Positions 47,025 through 58,546 of a stretch of 64,000 bases of DNA are shown piece after piece. The stretch is taken from NCBI GenBank assembly GCA_030765055.1, contig CM060958.1, forward strand, positions 113,010,954 to 113,074,953, given 5' to 3'. The stretch is from Mantis religiosa (taxonomy: Eukaryota > Arthropoda > Insecta > Mantodea > Mantidae). Both the position numbers and the translations under genes were made by a program. Below the pieces are notes generated by a model that worked only from the letters and a program-made list of their open reading frames with translations, had not been told where the DNA came from and ran no database searches. Position 1 is the first letter of the stretch. Each line of letters opens with the position of its first letter.

Positions 47025-48579
47025 GTAAATATCATGACGTTTTGCGATAGGGATGTCAACGTGCAATGAGCATTGCCCAAAAATCTACACATTACTGATG
47101 TTTTACGAGACATTTGGAAATAGTTATCCGATAATGCACCTAGTTAACTCTTTTTATGGCTCTATTTCAATCTAACTTCAACAATAATGGTGCAGTGAGC
47201 CCTCTGTCAAAAAATTACGTACTTTCCTTTCATTGGCCGTTGTCTTTACATAATTTGCGTTGCAAAAGCGTTCTTTTAATAATCCTGCATAAAGCGAGGA
47301 GGATTAAACATCCAAAAATTAAATAAAAGTATCTCTTGCGCTTAGAAAGATTATTTCTCTACCCCAGCTGCAGTAATATTTTAAGAGTTTATCCCGAAAT
47401 ACATTCAGTTTACCACCTCCTGCAAAACGCGTAAACAAATTCGACTGTTTATGTACAAGGTAGTTTCTGTTAATAACAAGCTCAAGCAAAGAAAATATTT
47501 TCCCCACAAAAATAAATCCATGGTCGAATAGTGCTGTCGTCTGTAATCGAACCCTGGTTCTCCCAAATAAAAGCCTCACGCGCAACTATATCCATGAAAT
47601 AGGCCTGCGCTTGTCAAAAACACATATCTAAGGCATGAATATTTGCATTTCGAATCTGAAGATGGTCTCTCTTGTTGGGAGTAAAAAACACAGTTTACGT
47701 TTCGTAATATTTTGTAAAATCCTACATGGCTTCCTAGTATTTTCTGTATACTGAAGTTATCTTACGTATTTAATTGGCAGAATTATTACAAAAATTGTAT
47801 ATCATTAACAGCTGAGAGCAAGAATATAATCTTAATTAGCAATCATACCGAAGAAAGTGGCGCTGTGATATAGGACTCACATTTGGGAGATCTCGGAGTC
47901 ATTCGCTATTGGGGCACAATCTAATGGATCTTCTTTTCTTATCTTTTTGTAGCTTCTCCATGTCACTTCAAATGAAGCTTCGGTAATTATTTTCATGTCA
48001 TAATTTCCTTTACGCCATTTTCCTTCTTTCACTTTATCATTCTATTTTTATCTCGGCACTTGGCATGTCTATCTGGGCTCCCTTGGTTTCTTTACTTCAT
48101 CCCTTACTCTTTGAGGGAGTTGAAATTGAAGCACTCAGATTAAGAAGTTGTTAGGTCGCTGATTTTTGAGAAATCGTCTTCATAAGCACTCTGAATACCA
48201 GTTCTGTAATAGTGCTAAAAGATTTGCAGTTCAGAAGATGTTAGGTGGAACCTATTATGACCCTGGCATGTTGAAAGGACACCAATTTCAGAAATAAAAG
48301 TTGTTAAGTCAGCATTTTTGAGTTATATGTTGTTAAGTCAGGTAGCTGCCACATTGGCCATTTGGTGGTGCAACTACACTGTGGCAGCCAAACTCTTTGA
48401 TATCAGCTGTTGATACATTTTAAATTAGGCATTTAGACATTTTTGCACATTCCTTAACTGCCCTTTCAGAACGTTTATCTGTATTTTCCAATACCAGGGC
48501 ACTCTTTCATGCCTATTGGTAGAATGTTTGGCAACATTGAGTAGAAGAAACGATAAATCGCTATAGTCTTAATCCCTTC
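47025..48579. other. no recognisable gene; one SINE-like box
   Basis: On the minus strand AACCAGGGTTCGATTACAG (about 47540) is a B-box-like site, with GATATAGTTGCGCGTGAGGC upstream, so a SINE head is likely at 47525-47595. At 48150-48360 the phrase TTGTTAAGTCAG and variants recur several times, an unexplained short dispersed repeat. No gene is supported. Confidence 0.45.
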
Positions 48580-49080
48580 CACGTGTGTGAAACTGCTCAA
48601 AGATTCACTACAGAAGAAACTCATTGATGTTGTCCATGTCAAACGACCACTGACCAATAACGGGGAACATGATGGCACTCCAGCTGTTGAAGATTTTGAC
48701 TTCAAAGGTGCCCTTGACAATGTCCTTGTAAGGAGTATTTCTGAATTCACTTTAATCCGGAGTGTGTATTTCCAAAGAGGATGTGCACCAGAAGCTCGTC
48801 ATACAATGTCTTCCTCACTTTATCGTCCTCAGTCTCTTTTGGGGACGCCTTACACAAGGAATGCGATAGTGCGAAATACACACCATATGGGCTTCGGAAG
48901 ATTGAGAAGGCAAAATATTACGATGTTCGTTCACTACTGGAACATATATCACTCTGCCAGAAGGTACCAAATTTTATGACACAATGATATATAGAGGTCA
49001 TGTAGAAGATGAGGTAGTAGGGATGGAGAGATATTTTGATGACAATGTTGTATGTCAATCCATGAAGTTCCTCCTGGATT
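48580..49080 (+). pseudogene. unidentified broken coding region
   Basis: Three consecutive frames each give a protein-like stretch. They are KLLKDSLQKKLIDVVHVKRP then NGEHDGTPAVEDFDFKGALD (48587-48780), PYGLRKIEKAKYYDVRSLLE (about 48885-48945), and GHVEDEVVGMERYFDDN (about 48990-49045). Composition is balanced and unlike AT-rich noise, so I read this as one gene broken by two frameshifts. I cannot name the family; a transposase or a retrocopy of a host mRNA are both possible. Confidence 0.35.
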
Positions 49081-50969
49081 AGTCCATATTGGAGATATAT
49101 TGGATAAAATAAAGTAATATAGTGGAAAACACTAACATTCAGAATCAAAAGCTGTTAAGTCAAGTGACTTAACAACTTTTCATTAATTTTAAGTTAAAAT
49201 TTGTTAAATCCTATAATAAAATATCCTATCACATATGCTACAGATGTCAAACCGTGAGAAACACTTCAACACAGTACTTTGTACATCCAAACGGACCATC
49301 ATATAAAATTATTTTATATGTATTACTATTTTGGTATTTGAAATTTATTTTTAAAACTTTGGGCAGCTCTGCTGCACAATTTTAAAACAGTTACGTAGTA
49401 ACTTATGCTTCTGACCGCTTAAAATGAGTTTCTACTTATGACGATAATTAATTGTTGTGTTTATCAGTGTCTCATCCTATGTTAGGCGTAAAAGGCCGCT
49501 TAATTTGCTCTAGGTCTCTTTATTAAGCTTAGGGTTCTTTTCCATGCCGTAAATTTACACTACAGAACCGCCGTCTTTACTGTCTTTCCGACAAAAGCCA
49601 TGCTAAGGATTTTTATTCCCCCAAAGAACTATCGTCCTCCGCTATGTTTGAACCAGAGACTAGCGTGTTATCCCCAGATCCCAAAGGACTTCCTCTTGAG
49701 AGTATGGGTATTATCCCTAAAAGATCTGCATAGGTCTATCCTTTACCATCTTAACAATGACTACGGGTTTATGATACACCATGTAAAAGGAAGCGTTTGT
49801 TAGAGTATTAGATGTGCATCACATCAGTTCATCACATTATCTAGTTTAACTATCTTCCCATCTCCCAGCGGTACCTGGATTTGTTTGAACAAGCAGAGTT
49901 AAACAGTATTTTCAGGGAGGTAGCGGTGCAGACTTGTTGCCAGTGATGTGTTTGTGATCTAGCTCATTTGTTAAATGAGTTTCCTGGAGACACCTAAAAG
50001 TCATTTATAAACGTATGGGGAGAAAACCGAAACAGTGCACAGCACACTACAATGCAATTCATGTTGTGACGGCTGGCCCAGGCCGCGGGTTACACACTAA
50101 CAAACCCTAAAGCTCAGAGGTCCAGGTTAGGGTACACGACATACAAATAATTGACTCAATATTGCCCCAATAAACAACCTTAAGTGCTTTAATTCATTAT
50201 TACAATCCTTGATTATAATAAACATAACTTATTCATAACAATATGTGCTCCCTTTAAATAGTACAAAGAAACAACGAGCATCACAATCTCTATAAAATTA
50301 CTCGGTAAAGAACATTTACTCTTGAAAGAACAATAATAAAGTATGAGGGCAGCAAGGGTCCCAGAAAATATTTAAATTGCCGATTGTGCCAGCCAGTAAC
50401 TGCACAGAAAGAATTTACGCAAACAAATAGCTGAGTAGAATGGTAACATGAATAACATCGCAAAACCATAAGACAGAAGTTTCAAAACTATCTTTAAACA
50501 CGTGACTATCGTTTCATTCTTCCGTATACAGCGAACTCCGTATACTGGGTGTTATTCAGGCATATTTATACAAAACAAAAGATGCAATAATTTCTGTCCA
50601 CTTGAGAATTAAATTTCTGCCTCTGAGTTGGTGCAGCAATAAACGAACCGCCGTGTGACAACAGAGTGTAGTTTTCATTATTACTATCGAGCTCCCTGCT
50701 TTGTGAAACTCGAGAACCAGCTCACTTCTCTGGTGTTTGTCACCCAATGCGTCGCAATGCAATGTATTGATGCTCCTCTACATTATATGGGCCAGAGGAA
50801 CAAGAAAAATTCGAAGTGGCGTGCAAAAGAGGATTAACTCCTCTCGAAAGCACAGCAGCATCACAGACCACACATTCTAACAAATAAATATATCTATAAT
50901 GATCATGAAAAATGTGTGCTCAGATTGAGCATTAATATACAAGCATACAAGCGTTGATATACAAGTATT
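49081..50969. other. no recognisable gene
   Basis: Frames of 60-76 codons only, none with a motif. TTGTTAAGTC-like words recur at 49150-49210 as at 48.2 kb. Confidence 0.4.
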
Positions 50970-52063
50970 TTAGTCCTTGCTATAGTCTGTTATAGATTTT
51001 GTTCTTTTTATACATTCTATTATATCATAGTTTTTGCATTGTTGACCACATAACAAACATTTAAAATCCAAATTCGGTTCGTTAAAGTTTTTGATATTGC
51101 ATATCTTATGGTGAAAGCCGTGTCTCTGGCTTCTGTATTCTCTGGTCCAGCTGTCATCCATCATGGCTGGTGTGTTGTACGAATCCAGGTCTATCTCCTT
51201 CTTTCGGTCCAAGATGTTGATCAGTTCCTGGTATGGCCCTGTTGATGGTAGGTTATGTTGTAGTCTGATGTCTTCTATGAAATAAGTCTCTTTCATACAT
51301 CAGTCGACATGGCACTATTTTTCCCACTCCTGGCATCCATTTCATGAAATTGTATTAGCTTCTTCTATTCTCTTTTAGGTCGCCGATTTTAAGATTTTCC
51401 CATATGATCTCTATTCCATATGTTATAATGGTGCCACTGCTACTTTGAATAGTGTCATCGCTGTGTTTGTTGAGAGATTAGTTATGTCTGGAATATTGAC
51501 TGCTGCTTTGATGGCTGCTGCTACCTTTTACTGGATATGTATACCAAAAGATGTTTCTGTTGTTTTTAATGCAATTCCCAGGTACTTATACTTGCCTACT
51601 ATTTGTAATGGTTCATTGTGCAGCATTATACCGTCTTTGGGTGATATTCTTCCTCCCTTCCTGAATATCATTTGAACTGTCTTATCTTGATTTATATGTA
51701 AGTCATCTTCCATGGCCCAAGTTTCCAGTTTTTGTATTGCCTTCTGTACGTCTTCTTTTACCGCTGATCCTATCATCTTATCATCTACATACAAAATAAT
51801 TTCTGCCTTTGACTCTTTCTCTATTATGTTGGTGACATCTACTGTATAAATGTTGAACAGCGTTGGGCAAATAGGACATCCTTGAGGGACTCCGTTCGTT
51901 TGTATAATCATATCTGAAACTTCAAAATTGTTGTTTATTTGTATTATATTTCTTTGAAGGTATGGCTCTGTCGTTCTTACCAGAGGGTCTCCCTCTCTGG
52001 TTATTCTTTTCAGTTTCTCTATTATTTTCCATCTATTTACTGAATCGAAGGTTTTCCTGAGAA
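50970..52063 (-). pseudogene. LINE reverse transcriptase fragment
   Basis: On the minus strand FLRKTFDSVNRWKIIEKLK (about 52055-52000) is the RT region after the first catalytic Asp. NGVPQGCPICPTLFNIY (51893-51845) is the B box and ILYVDDKMIGS (about 51795) holds the YVDD catalytic pair, followed by DDLHINQDKTVQMIF and KYKYLGIALK. The frame breaks near 51528. The thumb and C-terminal part follow, ending at 50970 with a Cys-x2-Cys pair (CLLCGQQC). It lacks the endonuclease and differs from the 23.6-kb LINE. It is non-functional. Confidence 0.8.
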
Positions 52064-52909
52064 ATACAAAATAGTACCTATGTTAATGTGAGTATAGAAT
52101 GTGGATAATGTGTCGAAGAAAAAGTATACGCTTGAAATTAAGAACCATATTTATGAGTATTGTACTTCCAAATATATTAAATTACAGATTTTAAAATTAA
52201 TGGTTTTCATTTGCCAAAAACTCTCTCATTCTCATTGCCCCGAATAATCAAGGATATACTTCATTTATTACACTTAAAAGTAAACTTAAAATGAAGTAAT
52301 ATACAGAAAAGCTTAGAGAATATTATGTAAATATAAAACTTCATATTTTATGTTATATCATGTAAGTGTGTGTGTGGTTTTTTTCTCGTATTCTTTTATT
52401 TTTTATGTTTAATTCTCCTAGAGTTAGCTTTTAAATTCAAAAAGCTGAAGATACATGTCATACCTACGATAAGCTTACGTTGCTACATATTTCAAACAAA
52501 ATAAAGTCATCTAAAGCCTGCCAATGATCAGGGTTGGTTTAGGAGGCGCTCACTTTTATAGTTCCAGGAAAGTTCAGCCTGTTTTGAGCGTTTCAGATAG
52601 CAGAATCTTCTAAAAGTTTCTAGTTATCTGATGAGAACGTTATTTGGGTTTACGGGTGATCAGCTTCTTTGCTTTAGTTTTCGTCCTCGCGTTAATCTTC
52701 AGCAATAGCCACCGTTACAATACTTTTGTATAAGTGTATTAATATGTAAGCTTAAACAGTAAGACACGATATCTTATTTGCGACCAGCTACAATCCACGA
52801 GACATATTTTTATTATGAAGGAATGAATAATTTATCCGTGCAATGTTTTACAATCGTTTACATTATTCCTTATAATTGTTTATCTATCCCACACTATTTC
52901 ATCTATTAC
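52064..52909. other. no recognisable gene
   Basis: AT-rich spacer between two LINE remnants; nothing identified. Confidence 0.4.
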
Positions 52910-53885
52910 CTTGTTGCTACCTTGGCTGACATGACACCCTGGTCTTCTGCTCTGCCAGGTAGCTCTTAACATCCATGCCTCCTTGTTACTGAATTAGTCC
53001 CTTCCTCAACCCATCTTCCTTTCTTATATTCTTTATATTTCTTGTCAACTTTTCTTTTAACTTCTGTAAGAACTCACCAATACTTCTTACCTTCTTTTTC
53101 TCCTATCCTCTTAATATTTTATAGCTACTATATTCTTCTTGACTTACTCCCATTTTTCCTCCCAAACCTTTTTTCTCCACATTGCAACCTCCTCGCATTG
53201 TGTTACATAGTTTTGTATACTTTCTTATCCCCCACACAATTCACAAATTCCCTTTTCCCTACCTCTTATCCCTCTTTGTAATACTGTACCTGTTCTCATC
53301 CAAGCTATCCCTTCTCTTTCTTGCCTATTGCAGTAATCTATGTATGCTTCTCATCCCCAGTTTCTTTTTATTTGTTTGTAAAACTAATAATCTCATACTT
53401 TTTAGACTTCCCCATATTTCATGACTTTCTGTGACTTCTATTCTCCATTTTACCAATTTATCCACATCACTTGCATTCCTTTCCTCTAATCTCCATATAT
53501 CTCACATTCCTAGTTTTTCCATAATTCCTCCTATCTCCCACCAACTGTTTGTGTTCTCTAATCTCTTTTGCTTTCTCATGCATAATTCCATAATTTCTCC
53601 TTCTTCATTGGCCAAAAATCTATACTAAAATTTATTATTCTGTCCATTACCATTCCATTTCCTCCTGTCTTTCCTAATTCTACTAAAGCTACTTCCCTAG
53701 ATGCTGATCTTGGTAAGCCTAGCAGCTCTTTACAAAACCTTCTGTAGTTTTGGTACACCGTTTTGTTTACCTCTGCAGCCCACCGCTCCCACCCCCCAGA
53801 TCACAACTGCATACAGCATTTTGGATTCCGCTAGTGCCTCATGCATTCTTTCTAACCACTTGGTTGTCATTTATAACGTTCCTGA
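52910..53885 (-). pseudogene. LINE 3' end, sister copy of 21490-22690
   Basis: Read on the minus strand it starts EMTTKWLERMHEALAESKML (about 53870) and continues with YRRFCKELLGLPRSASREVA (from about 53752). It ends in the same 3' UTR as the 21.5-kb copy (GATGACAT/GGCAGAGCAG region, about 52930-52965). Plus-strand frames of 65-82 codons here are antisense shadows. Several frameshifts. The two copies allow a direct comparison of the family. Confidence 0.78.
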
Positions 53886-54999
53886 TCCAGGAAGATATTG
53901 CAGTGCTGAAGAAGATGCGAAGAACTAGAATATTAAGTAACACCATTCTTCTATACGAGGACGAAAAACTCCTCTAAGGTACCATCAGTTTAATTTAAAT
54001 ATGCAATTTTTACTGGAAGTAAATTCAAATATTCTAAATTAAGGGTTCATGTAAATATTTAAATAAATTAAAGAGATAGTATCATAGTTATACTTGTAAT
54101 TTTTATTGTGGAGGAACACACGAAGACAAATGTATGCTTACTACACCCTGTGGATTAATTTATTAAGTGATTAGTAGGAAAGGAAGGAAAAAGGGTTTCA
54201 AAAATCTTCTGCAATATTAATTCTGTAAAAATATTCTCTACGTAATTACACCTGCAACTTTACAATTATTTCCACACCCCTCTTGCAGATAATATAAGTA
54301 TTATAACAAAACAGTTGAACCTCCACTACATCCTCAATACACGAAAGCCTGTATCACTCTAAGAGCTTTACTTCCAACCAATACTCGATTTCGGAATAGC
54401 AGCATAATTCCTGTTCGATATTCCTCATACACATATTAGTTTCTTGGTTGCTATTAACGCCTGATAATGCTGCACACCCCAACACAGGCACGACAAAGAA
54501 GTTGCCGTAAAGTTTATAGCAGGAGCTGAGCCTGCGGTCCTACAAGGAAGTTAAACTTTTGCCACTAAGGAAACTGTGCATTGAACTGAAAAGATAATAG
54601 TTAAAGCGATAAGGATCTGGTGAACAGGACGAATAAGGTAACGTGTTCCAGTGCAAATATTAAACCTTATGATGAGTAGCCTGGCGCTGTAGTGATAAAA
54701 TCGGTTATTTCTGTATTTACCAATTCAGATTGGTTATCATCAGTTGCAACAATTGAGAATGGTGGTTTTAAGCACGGATAGCCTCACTTCCATAAACAAT
54801 AATTCTTATTAAAGAATTTTCCATCTCATTAAAAGCAACCTGTAAACATGGTGCATTAAGGGAGAGCAAATGGTGAATTATATTAATATTTTATGCAGCC
54901 TGATTAAGTATATGTTTCAAAAGTTATATTGCATCCGCTATGTTTACTATAAATTCCTTACCACTTCAAGACAAATTTAATAATTTTTACATACTTCGT

Positions 55000-55002
<3 letters not shown>
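53886..55002. other. no recognisable gene
   Basis: AT-rich sequence leading into a microsatellite; nothing coding. Confidence 0.4.

Positions 55003-55068
<66 letters not shown>
55003..55068. repeat. (AG)33 microsatellite
   Basis: 66 bp of uninterrupted AG dinucleotides, the longest perfect simple repeat in the window. Confidence 0.95.
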
Positions 55069-55071
<3 letters not shown>

Positions 55072-55439
55072 GAAGCCTTATCCCATTTATTAGGAAATTT
55101 TGACCCAACATATTCACTGATGTTTAAGTAGCTTTTATGATCTCATTATATGTCATTCTTTTTCGTAAATGTTTACGTGTTACTTTCGTCCACGGCAAGT
55201 TAAATTTTAGGATACTATTAAGCGCCTCTGAGATGCTATGTATCTACTCTTGCATTAATAAAGGAGCTGGTTATTTTTAAAGAAATTGTTAATAAATCTT
55301 AATTAAAAGATATTGTGATTTAAAAATAATAATCCTAACCTTCCTGAATTAACCAATTTACTGGATAAAAGTGGATCCATGAATATAGAACGCAAAATCC
55401 ACACTGTGAAAGAAAAGCAAATTTGAATGAGAAGAGCCA
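55069..55439. other. no recognisable gene
   Basis: AT-rich spacer between the microsatellite and the tRNA-like units; nothing identified. Confidence 0.4.
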
Positions 55440-55830
55440 CACTGAACAATTCAATGCCATAGCCGGGATTTGAAGCACGGATGTCCCGTTCTCCATGCGG
55501 TTGCTCTAACCAACTGAGCTACTATGGCCAACGTGCCAATATGACATTAAATTCTCCAAGTGACTCATATGTTTCCCGGTAAACTACTAGGGGTTCTCAT
55601 ATGCTATGAGACATACACCTTTTGTGGCGACTTACTATGCTGCAAGTACTTCAGTCCCAGGCTTTAGGCTTCAGTTAAACCCTATATTATTCAGGTAAAT
55701 TGATGAAAATAATAATTCCTTCCGCACTAGCCGTGTGCAGGATAAGGTTTGAATGAGTAGAGACAGACTTAAAAATTCAGTGGCATAGCCGGGATTTGAA
55801 CCACGGATCTCCCGCTATCCATATGAGTAG
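55440..55830 (-). repeat. tRNA-like units of the 315-bp family, about 1.3 copies
   Basis: AATTCAATGCCATAGCCGGG and AAATTCAGTGGCATAGCCGG start two units ~330 bp apart. Each has the reversed B box GGGATTTGAA.CACGGAT, and the first also has the A-box part TGAGCTACTATGGCC. Orientation matches the 14.5-kb array. The second unit is cut short near 55830. Confidence 0.72.
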
Positions 55831-55984
55831 GTTAAAATGGTAGGTTCCAGCGCAGACCCAAATGAGCAAGATGGCGGCCATGCGCAATCGGTATGTTTAG
55901 TGGATTTAGACAGTGTTTAGGTAGGCAGTCAATCCTCTTAATTTGTTGTACCTTATAATGCTGTGTCCAGAGGTATGACCAGAG

Positions 55985-56930
55985 CTTGTCTTGAGCTATG
56001 ATCTGGGGCTCTAGGGTTAAGGGTTGCAGGTTTTAACAGGTGGGACTGCTGGTATGGGAGGTTAATAGCTATAGGATTTAATGGTTAGCTCCTGTGGCAT
56101 GATCTTAGGCTCTAGGGTTAAGAGTTTCACAGGTGATGTCTGTTGGTCTGGAGGTGAAGTCTGTTGGTCTGGATGGTTTAGAGCTGTAGGATTTAGAGAC
56201 TAGGTCCTGAGGTATGATCTGGGACTCTAGGGTTAAGGGCTGCAGGGTTTCTTAGGTGATGTCTGTTGGTCTGGAGGTGAAGTCTGTTGGTCTGGATGGT
56301 TTAGAGCTGTAGGATTTAGAGACTAGGTCCTGAGGTATGATCTGGGGGCTCTAGGGTTAAGGGTTGCAGGTTTTAACAGGCGGGACGGCTGGTATGGGAG
56401 GTTAATAGCTATAGGATTTAATGGTTAGCTCTTGTGGTATGATCTGAGGCTCTAGGGTTAAGAGTTGCAGGGTTTCTTAGGTAAAGTCTGTTGGTCTGGA
56501 TGGTTTAGAGCTGTAGGATTTAGAGACTAGGTCCTGAGGTATGATCTAGGACTCTAGGTTTAGGGGCTGCAGGGTTTCTTAGGTAAAGTCTGTTGGTCTG
56601 GAGCTTGAAAGCTGTGGGATTTAGAGGTCAGGTCTTGAGGTATGATCTGGCGCTCCAGGGTTAAGGGCTGCAGGGTTTCTTAAGGTAAAGTCTGTTGGTC
56701 TGGAGCTTGAAAGCTGTGGGATTTAGAGGTTAGGTCTTGAGGTATGATATGGGGCTCTAGGGTTAAGGGTTGCAGGTTTTAACAGGTAGGGTTGCTGGTA
56801 TGGGAGGTTAATACCTATAGGATTTAATGTGGCATGAGCTCTAGGGTTAAGGGTTGTAGGGTTCATAGCTAAATGTTGTTGGTCTAGAGGATAAAGACCG
56901 TAGGGTCTTTTATCTATGTTTTATAGGCTG
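55985..56930. repeat. ~101-bp tandem repeat array
   Basis: CTCTAGGGTTAAG or a close variant recurs at 56009, 56110, 56225, 56349, 56450, 56552, 56653, 56755 and 56839. Most steps are 101-102 bp, with two longer and one shorter. Each unit also carries GAGGTATGATCTGGGG, GTCTGTTGGTCTGGA and GCTGTAGGATTTAGAG. Longer and shorter unit types alternate, hinting at a higher-order repeat. Diverged units continue at 57640-58010 (57838 and 57940). Confidence 0.85.
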
Positions 56931-57029
56931 AGGTATGGTCTTATCATTTTGGAGTTCAGTTTGCTAGTCCAGCGATTAAAGGCGGTTAATCTCGAGGCAA
57001 GTCCTACATTTATGCTTTACTATGTCATC

Positions 57030-57700
57030 CTATTATAAACTAACCTAACCTAATATACTCCTTCATTTCTACCTTTTTCATCATTATTGTAACCTAGCTG
57101 TGTTTTGTTAGCGGCTTCCTTTGTTGCATCTGTTGACCTAATTGTTCTCTTTCCTTAAGTTCCTCTATTCTACCTCTTTAACCTAACCTAATATATACCA
57201 TGGTTTTAACTTCTTGATCATTGTTGAACCTAGTTGATTCTGATATTAACATTCGTTCTCTTTTCTTAAGGTGCCCTGTTTTTACCTCCTTAACCTATCC
57301 TAAGCATGTTTCTTTTCCAATGCTAACTACTTGTATGTATGATGCAAATTTTTTAGACATATCGGTGTTAGAGCTATCTTTGTCACTGCAAGAGGTATAT
57401 ATGCTGATTACAGATCTTTATACAGTAAATTTAACCCTTTGTGTATCTGCTTCTCTTTTCCTAAAAATTGAGATTCTTTTGTTGCTAGGGTTTCTTGTTT
57501 TTCGCACCTTCTCTATGCTTTCAGGAACTCTATTCTACCTTGTTATGTTATGAGGTCTTATGCTTATATCTTAGGCTTTTTGATTAAGCCTTTTGATCTG
57601 AAAGACTATGTATTTTGGCTATGTGCCTCATCTCTTATGGTCACATGGTTAGATCTTGAGGCATGATCTTAGGGCCTGGGGTTTAAAGGATATAAGTCTC
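57030..57700. repeat. diverged repeat block with CCTAA motifs
   Basis: Contains TTCTCTTTTCTTAAGG-type words three times and TAACCTAACCTAATATA twice (57040 and 57178). A ~120-bp stretch from 57540 (TTGTTATGTTATGAGG, TTTTGATCTGAAAGACTATG) reappears at 63070-63210. A 110-codon frame (57221-57553) runs through it without a recognisable domain. Confidence 0.55.
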
Positions 57701-58010
57701 ATAGCTTAAGCTTGTAGGTCTAAAGGTTAAAGACTGTAGGTTTAGTGGTTAGGTCGTATGGATTCAAGGTTAGATCTCTCGGTCTAGAGTTTAATGCTGT
57801 AGGATCTGAAGGTTACGTATGGAGGTATGATCTGAGGGCTCTAGGGTTAAGTGTTTTAAGCTTCATAGCTAAAGGTTGCTGGTCAGGAGGTTAAAAGCTG
57901 TAGGATCTGGAGGTTAGGTATTGAGGTATGATCTCGGAGCTCTAGGATTAAAAGCTATAGGCTTCATAGCTAAAAGTTTGCCAGCTAGAGATATCTTCTT
58001 TACTGTTAGA
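57640..58010. repeat. degenerate units of the 101-bp repeat
   Basis: GGTATGATCTGAGGGCTCTA and GGTATGATCTCGGAGCTCTA, with AAAAGCTGTAGGATCTGGAG between them, are plainly the same unit as at 56 kb but more diverged. The array therefore reaches close to the polymerase gene. Confidence 0.7.
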
Positions 58011-58546
58011 GGTATATTTGCAATGGTCTAGGCGTACAGTTTTCTTACATTTTTTCATGCAGATTGATGTCTTCGTACTCTTGTGTCTTTTTCAAGCTTT
58101 TACCCCCTATGCATCGTCTTGTAATAAGTCGTTACGCTAAACCAATGTTCTAATGCTATTTCCATGCTTTTTCAGATGTTATGAGGTTTATGCGCGTTTC
58201 AGGGATATTTTAGACCAAGTTACGTTACTTAATTCATTTTATAACTAATTAAGAAGTTTTTTCAAGGATATTTCAGATTACGAGATAGTAGTTACTTTTT
58301 AAATTTACCTATTTTAACATTAACTAAAGTGTGTTCAGTTAGCTTATGTGGTGAGGTAGACGTCCCTCGTCTTTTTCTCTGGACTTGGGACCAGCGTCAG
58401 AATTTGTTTTCTGAACGGTAGACTTAACGCCCTCCTCTGCTCTTATTATTCAGCTGTTTTCATGCTTAGATATTTTAATGCTACGTTCTAGTGTTTATTT
58501 CTCGGAATGAAAATTATTTTTTTTTTGTGCTCTAGGGTTCCTTCTT
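58011..58546. other. no recognisable gene
   Basis: Sequence between the repeat array and the end of the polymerase gene. It would be the 3' flank of that gene; no hairpin or other gene seen. Confidence 0.4.

Noticed and set aside
52950..53640. Plus-strand Leu/Phe/Ser-rich frames resembling membrane proteins
   Set aside because: They are the reverse complement of a LINE C-terminal remnant; the same effect appears opposite 21.9-22.7 kb.
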